Of a stretch of 64,000 bases of DNA, positions 52,470 through 61,795 are shown one piece after another. The notes beneath the pieces are model-generated. The model searched no databases. It saw nothing but the letters and a program-made list of their open reading frames with translations, and had not been told where the DNA came from. The stretch is taken from the NCBI GenBank assembly GCA_039197065.1, contig JBCCUL010000012.1, positions 134,555-198,554 on the forward strand. The letters are read 5' to 3'. Every line of letters starts with the position of its first letter. The first letter of the stretch is position 1. This DNA is from JANQPX01 sp039197065. GTDB taxonomy: Bacteria > Pseudomonadota > Alphaproteobacteria > Geminicoccales > Geminicoccaceae. Position numbers and translations under genes: made by a program.

Positions 52470-53060
52470 ATGATGCAAAGAATTCCAACGACGCTCGCGG
52501 CGGCCCTCCTGGCTGTTGCCGCTGCTAGCGGCGCCAACGCTCACGAGGTCGCTACCGACGAAGGCCGCCTTTGCAACCCGGTGCAGGACAGCACCACGAC
52601 GGCGCTCAAGTCGTCGAGTGGACGCTTCGTCACCCATGGTGGCACCTTCGATTGCCCGCAGCCCGAGCCTGTGGTCCAGGCCGCAGCGCCGTCGCCCGAG
52701 CCAACAAAGCCACCGGAGCCCGTCGTGATCGCGTCGATCTCCGGCGATGTCGCCTTCGACCTCAACAAGGCGACGCTGAAGCCCGAGTTCCGCTTTGAGC
52801 TGGATCAGATTATCGAGACCTTGAACGAAAGCCCGGAGACCAAGTTCGAGATCGTCGGCCATGCCGACAGCACCGGCGAAGCGGACTACAATCAGGGCCT
52901 TTCCGAGCGTCGCGCCCAGGCGGTTGCCAACTATTTCATGCAGAACGGCGTCGACAGCAGCCGCTTCACAACCTACGGCCGCGGCGAGATGGACCCGGTC
53001 GCTTCGAATGAGACGCGCGAAGGCCGGGCCAAGAACAGGCGTGTCGATATTCAGAGCTGA
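52470..53060 (+). CDS. OmpA-family outer-membrane protein
   Basis: 196 residues: Sec signal peptide (first about 22), a short Pro/Ala-rich linker (about 70-90) and a C-terminal OmpA domain with FEIVGHADSTGEADYNQGLSERRAQAV, containing the peptidoglycan-binding Asp and Arg. There is no N-terminal beta-barrel, so it is more like a periplasmic peptidoglycan-associated linker than OmpA proper. ATGs at 52470 and 52473 are both possible. Followed by a strong terminator. Confidence 0.92.
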   Translation: MMQRIPTTLAAALLAVAAASGANAHEVATDEGRLCNPVQDSTTTALKSSSGRFVTHGGTFDCPQPEPVVQAAAPSPEPTKPPEPVVIASISGDVAFDLNKATLKPEFRFELDQIIETLNESPETKFEIVGHADSTGEADYNQGLSERRAQAVANYFMQNGVDSSRFTTYGRGEMDPVASNETREGRAKNRRVDIQS

Positions 53061-53109
53061 CCGACTGGGTCGGTCACTGGCTCGAAAAGAGTTTGAAATC
53101 TATCGAATG

Positions 53110-53143
53110 AGGGGCTGCTCCGTCAGGGGGCGGCCCCTTTTTT
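53110..53143 (+). terminator. Rho-independent terminator after OmpA-family gene
   Basis: Hairpin with about 12-bp stem (AGGGGCTGCTCC with GGGGGCGGCCCCT, a few G-T pairs) at 53110-53138 followed by T6. Confidence 0.88.
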
Positions 53144-53158
53144 CCGATCGCGCGGTGT

Positions 53159-54385
53159 TCAGCGACGACGCTCTTCGAGGACGATGCCGCGCTCGATCAG
53201 TCCATCGATCTCCTCATCGCCAAGTCCGGCCTCCAAGAGAAGCTCGCGCGTGTGTTCGCCAAAGCGTGGCGGACGTCGCTCGATCTTTCCCGGACTCCTC
53301 GAGAACTTGATCGGCAGACCCCAGCCCCGATAATCGTCGAGTTCGGCGGACATGTCCCTGTGTCGTGCATGATCACTCTGCCAGACCTCGGCGACATCAC
53401 GTACCGGCCCCGCCGGCACGCCCTTGGCCAGCAGGTGCTTGCAAAGTTCCTCACCATCTCGGCTAGCGAGAAGCGGCAGGAGTTTCTCGGTAAGCGCGCT
53501 CCGGTTGGTGACGCGATCACCATTGGATCGAAAGCGCGGATCGTCGGCGAGATCGGATGCTTCAAGCTCGGCGCATAGCCGAGCGAATGTCCGGTCATTG
53601 CCGACAGCGAGAAAGACATCGACCGTCGCCGTGGGGTATTTGTCGTAGGGTGAGATGTTCGGATGGGCGTTGCCGGTGAGGCGAGGCGTCCTGCCGGAGA
53701 GCACATAGTTCGGGATGTGCGGGTGCATGAGGGCGATGCCGGCATCATGCAGAGTCATATCGATGAACTGGCCGACGCCGGAGCGTTGACGTTCGATCAC
53801 CGCCATCAGAATGCCGATCGCCGAGAAAAGGCCGGTGCCGATATCGACCAGCGGGATTCCTACGCGGGTCTGGCCGCCCTCGCCATCCTGCTCCGAGGCG
53901 GTCGGCACGCCGTTGACTGAGAACATGCCGCACATCGCTTGAATGACCGCGTCATAACCGGGCAGGCCGCCAAGCGGCCCGTCGCTCCCGAAGCCGCTGA
54001 TGCGGCAGTGGATCAGGCGCGGGTTGCGCTCCTTGAGCACGTTCTCATAGCCAAGGCCCCAGCGTTCCATGGCGCCGGGCTTGTAATTCTCGATTAGGAC
54101 ATCGGCATCGTCCAATAGGCGCAGTAACAGGTCCCGCCCGTCCGGCTCGGACAGGTCGAGGCCGAGGGCGCGCTTGTTGCGGTTGACGCCGATGAAATAG
54201 GAGGCGTCCCCCTGATCGTCGAAGGGAGGCCCCCAATCGCGGACCTCATCGCCCTGCGGCGGCTCGATCTTGATGATCTCCGCGCCATAGTCACCGAGCA
54301 GCTGGGTGCAGTAGGGCCCGCCGAGAACTCTTGTAAGATCGACGATTTTCAAACCGCCAAGTGCTGACGCCGCCATGTCGATCAC
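53159..54385 (-). CDS. CaiB/BaiF family (class III) CoA-transferase
   Basis: 408 residues. N-terminal LTRVLGGPYCTQLLGDYGAEIIKIEPPQGDE and VNRNKRALGLDLSEPDGRDLLLRLL are classic for the family; the catalytic Asp is likely in GIPLVDIGTGLFSAIGIL. The GTG at 54385 has AGGAGG 8 bp upstream; an ATG three codons later is an alternative. Last gene of the operon IpdA-like, IpdB-like, patatin, this gene; starts 33 bp after the patatin stop. Confidence 0.93.
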   Translation of the reverse strand: MIDMAASALGGLKIVDLTRVLGGPYCTQLLGDYGAEIIKIEPPQGDEVRDWGPPFDDQGDASYFIGVNRNKRALGLDLSEPDGRDLLLRLLDDADVLIENYKPGAMERWGLGYENVLKERNPRLIHCRISGFGSDGPLGGLPGYDAVIQAMCGMFSVNGVPTASEQDGEGGQTRVGIPLVDIGTGLFSAIGILMAVIERQRSGVGQFIDMTLHDAGIALMHPHIPNYVLSGRTPRLTGNAHPNISPYDKYPTATVDVFLAVGNDRTFARLCAELEASDLADDPRFRSNGDRVTNRSALTEKLLPLLASRDGEELCKHLLAKGVPAGPVRDVAEVWQSDHARHRDMSAELDDYRGWGLPIKFSRSPGKIERRPPRFGEHTRELLLEAGLGDEEIDGLIERGIVLEERRR

Positions 54386-54418
54386 GCCGCTTTCCTCCTG
54401 CCTTCTCTGACGGATGGA

Positions 54419-56224
54419 TCACCACCAGGGCTTATCATGTCGCTCCAGCACTTCCATGGCGTGACGGTAGCCGCATTCGATGCAGTAATCCAACGTCTTC
54501 CAGGCACGAAGCTCGATCTGCTCAACCGGGGGCGTGAACAGGAGATCTGCCTGGTCGCGGCAAGTGCGGGCGTAAGCCTCGCTGCTGATGGTCGCGGAGC
54601 GGACGAGCACGCTGGCGATGCCCGGTGCTCCGGTCTTCAGCCGCAGGAGAGCGCGCCATTTCGGATAATGGCTGTAGTCTGGGATGTTGCACACCAGGGC
54701 TTCCACCTGTCCGACATCGACCCCGACCACCGGACCGCGCCCGAAGCCGCGCATGATGTCGGTTGGCAGGTTGTTCATGACTGCGCCGTCCACCAGCACC
54801 TGACCATCCTCGATCATCGGCGGCAGGATGCCTGGGATCGAGACACTGGCGCGGAGCGAACGCCAAAGCTCGCCTTCGCGATGGATGACAACGTCGCCCT
54901 TGGTCAGATTGGACGAGACGCAGTAAAAAGGCTGCCATGTCTGCTCGAAGGTGATGTCACCGAAGAAGCGCTTCAGGCGACGCGTGACCTTGTCGCCGCG
55001 GGTGAGCGCCACGAAGGGCAGGGTGTAGTCGTTGACTGGATTGCTGTCGACGAAAGCTTCCTTGATGTTGGCGTAGAGCTCATCGGTGGACCAGCCGATG
55101 GCCACGCCGCCGGCGATGATCGAGCCGATACTGGCGCCGCCCACCATATCGATGGGCATTCCCGCCTCGTGAAGCGCCTTGATGACACCGATATGACTGT
55201 AGCCGCGCGCCCCGCCGCCCGCGAGGACCAGCCCGTTGGCCTTGCCGGTGACCAGTCTTGCCAGACGATCGAGTTCCGAAGCGCTGTCGCCTCTCAGATT
55301 TATCTGCAGATCGGCGGGCAGCTTCAAAACGCTCGGTTTGGGTATGTCCGGGGTCTCGGCGTGGGCCGGATGGATGACCACCAGATCATGGGGCCTCGGC
55401 TCCTCGCGGCGTTTGATCAGTTCGTTGACGACACGTGCCGGCAAATAGGTGCTGGGACGCGCGAGCGCGAACACATAATCCGCCTGCCGGTGGCAGCGCC
55501 TGGCCCAAGCCGGGTTGAGCATGCGACCGCGATCGTAAAGCTGGGCGCAGTAGAGAAGTCGGGTGTGAATGGTTTCCAGTTCGTGGAGATAGTCTTCGGT
55601 GATCTCGATCGCATCGGCGCCGAGCACCTTGGTCGGCAGGAGATCACCCTTTGGCGGATCGAGCGCATCGAGGCGTTCGGCGAGACGATGGCCGAGGCTC
55701 TCGCTCGATAGCTCCGGATCGAGCGAAATCAGCGCGATGGTCTTGGCCTGACGGCTCAGCGCTGCCGGTCCATGCATGCGTACCTGGCGCTCGGCGAGCA
55801 TCCGCAGGAGCTGACTTGACGCGTGCGGGTGACGATCGATCAGCCGCTGGAACGCCGCTTGATCCAGGCCGAATAGGGTGGAGTCCCGCAAGGCCGAAAC
55901 CGTCGCCGACCTGGGTTCCCCCGACATCAAAGCCAGTTCGCCGACCGTCTCGCCCGCATGAATATAGCCGATGCGTCTGGGCTCGCCGCGATTGTCGTTG
56001 ATCGTCACCGACAACATGCCGCTCACCAAGACGAAGAGCGCATCGCCGCTGGCGCCTTGATGAAACAGTGGTTCGCCGGCTGGCAGACTGAACCAGGTGA
56101 GTTCTTCGGTAAGCTCGTTCAGGGTCTTGCGGCTGAGATCACGAAAGAGCGGCAAACGCTTGAAGACCGCGTCCAACCCCTCATCCTGCCATCCGGCACT
56201 GGAAAACAGCCGCCAACCGAACAT
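54419..56224 (-). CDS. Cyclic-nucleotide-binding patatin-like phospholipase (NTE family)
   Basis: 601 residues. N-terminal cNMP-binding domain (about 15-145) with the phosphate-binding cassette GETVGELALMSGEPRSATV, keeping Glu and Arg that bind the nucleotide. C-terminal patatin domain (about 330-540) with oxyanion loop GGGARG (336-341), nucleophile Ser365 in GASIGS and catalytic Asp479 in VDGA. Serine phospholipase or lysophospholipase likely controlled by cAMP or cGMP. Start overlaps the preceding CoA-transferase stop by 1 bp (TGATG). A membrane nucleotide cyclase is encoded in the same window. Confidence 0.93.
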   Translation of the reverse strand: MFGWRLFSSAGWQDEGLDAVFKRLPLFRDLSRKTLNELTEELTWFSLPAGEPLFHQGASGDALFVLVSGMLSVTINDNRGEPRRIGYIHAGETVGELALMSGEPRSATVSALRDSTLFGLDQAAFQRLIDRHPHASSQLLRMLAERQVRMHGPAALSRQAKTIALISLDPELSSESLGHRLAERLDALDPPKGDLLPTKVLGADAIEITEDYLHELETIHTRLLYCAQLYDRGRMLNPAWARRCHRQADYVFALARPSTYLPARVVNELIKRREEPRPHDLVVIHPAHAETPDIPKPSVLKLPADLQINLRGDSASELDRLARLVTGKANGLVLAGGGARGYSHIGVIKALHEAGMPIDMVGGASIGSIIAGGVAIGWSTDELYANIKEAFVDSNPVNDYTLPFVALTRGDKVTRRLKRFFGDITFEQTWQPFYCVSSNLTKGDVVIHREGELWRSLRASVSIPGILPPMIEDGQVLVDGAVMNNLPTDIMRGFGRGPVVGVDVGQVEALVCNIPDYSHYPKWRALLRLKTGAPGIASVLVRSATISSEAYARTCRDQADLLFTPPVEQIELRAWKTLDYCIECGYRHAMEVLERHDKPWW

Positions 56225-56961
56225 CAGGCCGATGTCTCATCTGGAAGCCGTGCGGCGAACGCGGGATAAGTCTCGGTAACCGCTGCTTTGATCGGCCCTC
56301 TGATCAGGCGGCGGGTCGCTGCATCGGACTGCGCCGTAACGCGAGGATTCTGATCGTAATCGAACGCGAAACCTGTGTTGGCCAGAAGATCGTCGATGGT
56401 CTCGCCTGGATGCAGACTGGTCAGCCGGAAACGTTTTTCCTGGCGATCGAAGGCCATGACCGCTTTCGAAGTTACAAGAGCGGAGGGGCCGCCGGGACGG
56501 TGAACATTGTCGGGGCTGGTGCCCGGCGCGCTGATGAAGTCGACCCTGGGCACAAACACGCGTTCATTGTGGACGTCGCGAAACAAGATGACCTTCGGCA
56601 CCATGAAGTAGAGGAAGGCGGAACCAAAGGAGCCCGGCCAGCGCACTTTGCTCTGCGGATAGTCGCCGACGCCCACCAGATTGATGTTGGCTTCGCCGTC
56701 GATCTGTCCGCCCCCAAGAAAGAAGGCATCGATCCGACCTTCGGCGGCGCAGTCGAAAAGCTCCTTGCCGCCGTCGGTAAAGGGGTTGTGCCGTTGACTT
56801 CCGAGGATCGACACACGAAGACGCCCATCTGATCGTTCCTTCGCCAGCAGGGCCGCCGCCGCCGGAATCGGCGACGAGGCGCCGACGGCGACGTGCGAAA
56901 GCCCATCCAGCATGTCGGCGAGGGTGGCGATCAGCAGTTCGTCCAGGCTGCAGCCGCTCAT
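56224..56961 (-). CDS. CoA-transferase family subunit B (IpdB-like)
   Basis: 245 residues of the family I CoA-transferase fold. Related to IpdB, the beta subunit of the steroid-ring hydrolase of mycobacteria, which lacks the transferase Glu. Motifs: GASSPIPAAAALLAKE, FFLGGGQIDGEANINLVGVG and VPRVDFISAPGTSPDNVHRPGGP. Overlaps its subunit A gene (4 bp) and the patatin gene (1 bp). Transferase versus ring-opening hydrolase cannot be decided here. Confidence 0.85.
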   Translation of the reverse strand: MSGCSLDELLIATLADMLDGLSHVAVGASSPIPAAAALLAKERSDGRLRVSILGSQRHNPFTDGGKELFDCAAEGRIDAFFLGGGQIDGEANINLVGVGDYPQSKVRWPGSFGSAFLYFMVPKVILFRDVHNERVFVPRVDFISAPGTSPDNVHRPGGPSALVTSKAVMAFDRQEKRFRLTSLHPGETIDDLLANTGFAFDYDQNPRVTAQSDAATRRLIRGPIKAAVTETYPAFAARLPDETSA

Positions 56962-57767
56962 GCAGGGGCGCCCTGGCCGATGACATGCTGATCCAGATAA
57001 CGGCGAAAGCCGTCTTCCGTTACCGCAGCCTTTGCATAAGCCTGAAGATGGTCCGCATCCGATCCATAGCGGCCGCGAAGGCCAAGAGGTTTCGCACCTT
57101 TTGGCGCTATGCCGACGGCGCTTATGTATAGACTTGGAATGGTGCCGGCGGCGCGTTCGTCATGGTCAAGGAGGTTGCGCTCCGTGACTTCCTCCACGGT
57201 TACCAGGGTGGATCGCGCGGCATGCGCCATCAACATCAGCTCGCGCCGCACGCCGATCCAGACATTGTTCTCACGGTCAGCCATCGCTGCATGGAACAAG
57301 GCGACATCTGGCCGGATGGCCGGGACCAGAAGGATAGGATCGTTCTCGCCATGGGGATTGTCGATCACCTGCCATTCAGGCCTGTGCTCCACAAGATCGG
57401 AACCGAGCACCCCTCGGATGGGCATGAAGGGGATGCCTTTTTCAGCGGCCTGCAGACCTGCGTGAATGACCGGGCAAGTGCTGTCCTTGATCTCCAGCGT
57501 GCCTTGCTTGATGGCGCGTGTAAAACAAGGTGCAGGACCGGCCTCGCCAAGGGTTACGGCGGCGGTCTCGACGCTTCTGACAGCGCCAGCGCCGATCAGC
57601 AGATCGGCCTGAAACCCAAGCTGCGGCACTCCGATCAGATGCAGGTCTTTGGTGCCACGACGGATCAGACAGCGCACCAGTTCCAGCGCACAGCCGGAAT
57701 AATCCGGCGCCAGCGCCAGGCTGGCGCCATCCGGGATCATGGCCGAGAGCCTTTCCAGATCGGTCAT
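56958..57767 (-). CDS. CoA-transferase family subunit A (IpdA-like)
   Basis: 269 residues; the alpha subunit partner of the next gene. Shows RELVRCLIRRGTKDLHLIG-like N-terminus (ALELVRCLIRR), GAGAVRSVETAAVTLGEAGPAP, then HRPEWQVIDNPHGENDPILLVPAIRPDVALFHAAMADREN. First gene of the coupled operon; GGGAGG lies upstream. No steroid-degradation genes (kstR2, ipdC) are nearby, so the ring substrate, if any, is unknown. Confidence 0.85.
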   Translation of the reverse strand: MTDLERLSAMIPDGASLALAPDYSGCALELVRCLIRRGTKDLHLIGVPQLGFQADLLIGAGAVRSVETAAVTLGEAGPAPCFTRAIKQGTLEIKDSTCPVIHAGLQAAEKGIPFMPIRGVLGSDLVEHRPEWQVIDNPHGENDPILLVPAIRPDVALFHAAMADRENNVWIGVRRELMLMAHAARSTLVTVEEVTERNLLDHDERAAGTIPSLYISAVGIAPKGAKPLGLRGRYGSDADHLQAYAKAAVTEDGFRRYLDQHVIGQGAPA

Positions 57768-57844
57768 GTCAGTCCCGCGTCCTCCCTCTGATTTCTGTAC
57801 CCGTTCAGCTTGTCCAAGGCAACGGAACCCGCTAGGCCCACATC

Positions 57845-59017
57845 ATGATCATTTGGATCTTTCTCAGTCTGGCGGCCGTCCTGGCCTGGGTCTATCTGCT
57901 CTTGGGGCGGGATGGTTTCTGGCGTGCTCAGCCGCGCCTCGATCACTATGTCGACCTGACCGAAAATCCGCCGCCGGTGGCGGTGATCATCCCGGCGCGA
58001 GACGAAGCCATGACCATCGATACGGCCGTGCGCTCGCTTCTGGCCCAGAACTATGAAGGCAGGATCGACGTTATCGTCGTGGACGATCAGAGCCGGGACA
58101 GGACAGCAGCGATCGTCCAGGCGCTGGTTCCTGAAGCGGAGCATTCGAGAAGCCTCGAGCTGATCGGCAACAGCGACAGACCCCCCGGATGGTCCGGCAA
58201 GCTCTGGGCCATCAAGACGGGCCTCGACCATCTGAACACGCGCACGGACCCGCCGGCCGTTCTGCTCCTGACTGATGCCGATATCGCTCATGATCCCGGA
58301 AGCCTATCGGCACTTATGAAAAAAATGGTTAACGAGAGGCTTGATCTTGTGTCGGTAATGGTGCGCCTTCGTAACCAGAATTTCTGGGAGCGTTTTCTTA
58401 TTCCGCCTTTCGTCTTCTTTTTCCAGATGCTCTATCCATTCCCGGCGGTGAACGAAGCCGAGCGCTCGATCGCCGCGGCTGCGGGCGGGTGTGTTCTCGT
58501 ACGCAGCGATGCCCTGCATGATGCAGGCGGGATAGAGGCGATCGGCGGCACCCTGATCGATGATGTGGCGCTGGCGCGCATCGTCAAGTCGCGCCCGAAC
58601 GGCGATGGTCGGATCTGGCTCGGCCATGCCGAGCACACGGTCAGCCTTCGCGCTTATGATGATTTGTCGTCGATCTGGCAGATGGTCGTGCGCACCGCGG
58701 ATACGGAGCTTGATCATTCGCTCATGAAGCTCGCGGGAACGGTCACGGGCATGGCGATCATCTATCTGCTGCCGCCGGCCGCTCTGCTCGCCTGGCCATG
58801 GCATCAGTCGATGGCGCTCGGGATCTCCGGGCTTTTGGCCTGGATTTTGATGACCGTCGCCTTCTATCCAACGCTCAGGCTTTATCAAACATCGTTGTTC
58901 TGGGCACCGACCCCTCCTATCGCGGCTTTTCTCTACACGCTTATGACCATCGATTCAGCGCGCCGATATCGTCTGGGTCGGGGCGGCGTCTGGAAAGGGA
59001 GAGCGTTTCAGGACTAG
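57845..59017 (+). CDS. hpnB: Family 2 glycosyltransferase, hopanoid-associated (HpnB)
   Basis: 390 residues: N-terminal membrane helix, GT-A domain with VAVIIPARDEAMTIDTAVRSLL and DDQSRDRT (nucleotide-binding), metal-binding DAD in LLLTDADIAHDP, then three or four C-terminal helices. The layout matches HpnB proteins, normally encoded in hopanoid clusters, but no squalene-hopene cyclase (shc) or other hpn gene is seen here. Its TAG stop starts copy B of the 105-bp repeat. Confidence 0.85.
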   Translation: MIIWIFLSLAAVLAWVYLLLGRDGFWRAQPRLDHYVDLTENPPPVAVIIPARDEAMTIDTAVRSLLAQNYEGRIDVIVVDDQSRDRTAAIVQALVPEAEHSRSLELIGNSDRPPGWSGKLWAIKTGLDHLNTRTDPPAVLLLTDADIAHDPGSLSALMKKMVNERLDLVSVMVRLRNQNFWERFLIPPFVFFFQMLYPFPAVNEAERSIAAAAGGCVLVRSDALHDAGGIEAIGGTLIDDVALARIVKSRPNGDGRIWLGHAEHTVSLRAYDDLSSIWQMVVRTADTELDHSLMKLAGTVTGMAIIYLLPPAALLAWPWHQSMALGISGLLAWILMTVAFYPTLRLYQTSLFWAPTPPIAAFLYTLMTIDSARRYRLGRGGVWKGRAFQD

Positions 59018-59119
59018 AGCTTTTTCCGATCAAGTGGAACCACTCGATCGATAAGAAAATGCCGCGAAACAAAGAGATAGAGAAGCTGTTTCGATCGCTT
59101 GCGATCGGAAACTGCTCTA
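59015..59119 (+). repeat. 105-bp palindromic intergenic repeat, copy B
   Basis: Ungapped match to 32699-32803 (11 differences). Inverted terminal repeats TAGAGC...GCTCTA, inner stems CAAGTGG-AA-CCACTCG and GATCGC-TT-GCGATC. Its first three bases are the stop codon of hpnB. The bases after it (CTAGGCCATGACC) resemble the start of the ~24-bp repeat that follows copy A. Confidence 0.85.
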
Positions 59120-59496
59120 GGCCATGACCGCGGGCGGTTTGTTGCTGTCAGTGTCGACGTCGCTTCGCCATGTGACGTTAAGGTTAAGGCCTGCGCTCCC
59201 CTGAACGCCTGCCATGCCTGGGTTTATGCGTTCGCCTCAGCCGCGCCGATCTGACCGGGTGCGGGCCTGACATGGCCAACGCGATGGTGTGATTGGCTCA
59301 TCCTGATATTCGGCTTGAAGATCTACCACCTGGATCTTGCCAGGGAGGCCGCGCAAGTGACCACAGGTGGAAGGAACCTTCCGCGCGGAGGGAGCTTCAG
59401 GTCTCGGTCCCCTGCCGATATCCTTCAAATGGCCGATTGACCAATCTTTCAGGCTATGTGCTTGCTGTCGGATAACGACCCGCAAAGAGGTGACAC
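59120..59496. other. Intergenic region before amidohydrolase gene
   Basis: 377 bp after repeat copy B. No gene, terminator or clear promoter was seen apart from the AGAGGTGA ribosome-binding site next to 59497. Confidence 0.4.
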
Positions 59497-61125
59497 ATGA
59501 AGCGCGCAGCCAGGATCTATCAAGGCGGCTCGATCCATACCATGGACCCGGCTGACAGCATCGCCGAGGCAGTCGCCGTCGACGATGGGCGCATCATAGC
59601 CGTCGGATCGAAGGCGGATCTCGATCATCTGGCGGATGAGCGGACGGAACGGGTCGATCTTCAGGGCAGAACCCTCATCCCAGCCTTTATCGATCCCCAT
59701 GGACATTTCCCGGAGAGCGGCTTTTGCGCCTTGCATCGCGTCGATCTCATGTGCCCGCCGCTTGGGGATATCAGGACGCTGGACCAGGCGTTCGAGCGTC
59801 TCGCCGACCGCGTCGCGCGTACGCCCAAGGGTGAGTGGGTGTTTGGCGTCTTCTTCGATCAAACGGTGGTTAGGGAAGGCCGTTTTCCGACAATGGAGGA
59901 GTTGGACAAGATCTCTAGAGATCATGCCGTCGTCGTGATGCATATGTCCGGCCATGCCTGCGTCGGCAATAGCGAGACACTGCGCCGAGCAGGGATCTCT
60001 CGTGATACGCCGCAGCCCCAAGGCGGGCATATCGAGAAGGATCCGGTGACCGGCGACCTGACAGGCCTCTTAGAAGAGCCGGCGGCCATGGGAGCCATCA
60101 CGACGACCATGTTCAACACCAGCGGCGAGCGCTTTCGCGAGGGGCTGCGCTGGGCCGCCGACGAATATGCCAGCCACGGTGTGACGACCGCCCACAACGC
60201 CTGGTGCAGCGAGCCGTTGTTGCGTAACTTTCTCGAGGCAGCTCGGGACGGCGAGCCCAAGATCCGGATGACCGTGCTTCCGGATGCGCATATCGAGCCG
60301 GACATCGCGGCAGGGTGCCTCGATATCGGCGTGCCCGACCCGCGCCATCTGAAGATCGGTCCTAGAAAACTGTTCTCGGATGGCTCGATCCAGATCTTTA
60401 CCGCCTATCTGAGCCAGCCCTACCATACCCCGTATCGTGGGGATTCCACCTATCGCGGCTACCCGGTCTATGAGCCTGACGTTCTGGCGACGAATATCCA
60501 ACGCCTGCACGAGGCTGGCCATCAGATCCACATTCACGTCAATGGCGATGCCGCAGGGGACGACGTGCTCCGAGCTTTTGAGCGCGCGCAGGACCGCTAT
60601 CCCAGGTCCGATCACCGGCACACCATCATCCACGGCCAGACGCTTCGCGATGATCAACTCGACAAGATGGCCGCACTCGGCGTTTCGGTCAGTTTTTTCA
60701 GCTTCCACGTCTATGTCTGGGGCGATCGTCACCGCGAGCTATTTCTGGGACCGGAACGCGCAGCACGCATCAGCCCGGCGGCTTCAGCTCAAAAACGCGG
60801 CATTCGCTACACCTTGCATAATGACACGCCGGTGACGCCCATGCGCCCGCTGCCGCTGATCTGGTGCGCCGTCAATCGGTTAACGGCCGGCGGTCAGGTT
60901 CTTGGCGCCGAACAGCAAATCACGCCAAGCCAGGCCCTGCGCGCGCACACCATCGATGCCGCCTGGCAGGTTTTTCGTGAGGACGACCTGGGCTCGATCG
61001 AGTCAGGGAAATCTGCCGATTTCGCGGTCTTGTCGAAAAATCCGCTGGAACATGCTGAAACCGTCAAGGACATCGAGGTCCTGGCAACGATCAAGGACGA
61101 TGAGATCATTTACGGAAGCGTCTAG
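59497..61125 (+). CDS. YtcJ-like amidohydrolase
   Basis: 542-residue metal-dependent hydrolase of the YtcJ/N-substituted-formamide-deformylase group. First metal motif LIPAFIDPHGHFPESG, later His-bearing VVMHMSGHACVG, HIHVNGDAAGDD and HTIIHGQTLRDDQ, and the final Asp in RYTLHNDTPVTPM. The N-terminal ARIYQGGSIHTMDPADSIAEAVAVDDGRI strand is typical. No signal peptide, so likely cytoplasmic hydrolysis of a formamide, amide or carbamate. Monocistronic. Confidence 0.9.
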   Translation: MKRAARIYQGGSIHTMDPADSIAEAVAVDDGRIIAVGSKADLDHLADERTERVDLQGRTLIPAFIDPHGHFPESGFCALHRVDLMCPPLGDIRTLDQAFERLADRVARTPKGEWVFGVFFDQTVVREGRFPTMEELDKISRDHAVVVMHMSGHACVGNSETLRRAGISRDTPQPQGGHIEKDPVTGDLTGLLEEPAAMGAITTTMFNTSGERFREGLRWAADEYASHGVTTAHNAWCSEPLLRNFLEAARDGEPKIRMTVLPDAHIEPDIAAGCLDIGVPDPRHLKIGPRKLFSDGSIQIFTAYLSQPYHTPYRGDSTYRGYPVYEPDVLATNIQRLHEAGHQIHIHVNGDAAGDDVLRAFERAQDRYPRSDHRHTIIHGQTLRDDQLDKMAALGVSVSFFSFHVYVWGDRHRELFLGPERAARISPAASAQKRGIRYTLHNDTPVTPMRPLPLIWCAVNRLTAGGQVLGAEQQITPSQALRAHTIDAAWQVFREDDLGSIESGKSADFAVLSKNPLEHAETVKDIEVLATIKDDEIIYGSV

Positions 61126-61176
61126 ATCAATGATCCGCCTGGGAGGTTAGGCAATCGGCAAAATGAACAGCCATGA

Positions 61177-61476
61177 TCATCCAAAGCAGCGCTTCCACCA
61201 GCTTTCGGCAGGTTCCTGTTGGTTGAGGCGGCGATCAAACTCGACGGTATGGAGGTAGGGCGAAAAATTGCCCTCATCCCAGGCCTCGGTGATCATGTCG
61301 AGGACGATCTGCGCGCGCTCTCCGTTCACATCCTGTTTCGGTTCGATATAGACCAACGTCGTTGTCGTCAGGATGACTTGTCCGCAAGCGCAGGCATAGG
61401 GGCGCCGGTGGTCGGATGAGTCGATCTTCCGAAGCTCATGCCCATGCCTGGGGCAACGAATTGGCAATACATCCAT
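61177..61476 (-). CDS. Small protein with zinc-ribbon-like Cys/His pattern, unknown function
   Basis: 99 residues, not recognised. CPRHGHELRKIDSSDHRRPYAC-A-C gives Cys8/His spacing and a C-x-C pair (about residues 29-31) that could hold one zinc ion. The C-terminal half is acidic and ends QEPAESWWKRCFG. AGGTGA before the ATG is plausible. Lies convergent to the amidohydrolase gene, downstream of an AT-rich gap. Real but uncharacterised. Confidence 0.6.
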   Translation of the reverse strand: MDVLPIRCPRHGHELRKIDSSDHRRPYACACGQVILTTTTLVYIEPKQDVNGERAQIVLDMITEAWDEGNFSPYLHTVEFDRRLNQQEPAESWWKRCFG

Positions 61477-61795
61477 CTACATCATCACCTGATGCGTTTT
61501 TGAGTACGTATTCAGAAAGGCAAGCCGGTTGCCCTAAAATTATGCACAAATGTTTAATGGAGCGTTATGTTCTTTGATTTTTAGCTGATTGCTTTGTTAT
61601 GAATATTTACACCTTCAGCTTCCTGCATGAAATTCGGACCAGATTCAGCGCTCAATATGCGATGTCGGTTGGATTGGCGGCTGGCATTGCCTGGCTATGA
61701 CTTTGGCCACAAATGTTTCCAATCCGTGTACGTCCTTCGCCGACCTCGATATCGAAGCGCACAATCTCCGTGTCTTATCCCAAGCAAGTCGATGG
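61477..61795. other. AT-rich intergenic region
   Basis: 319 bp, markedly richer in A and T (about 61500-61630) than the rest of the window. No gene. It probably carries the promoter of the 99-residue protein on the minus strand; no firm hexamers, terminator or repeat were identified. Confidence 0.4.

Noticed and set aside
54437..55711. 424-codon open frame on the plus strand
   Set aside because: It is the antisense shadow of the cNMP-patatin gene; composition and lack of any motif or ribosome-binding site argue against coding.
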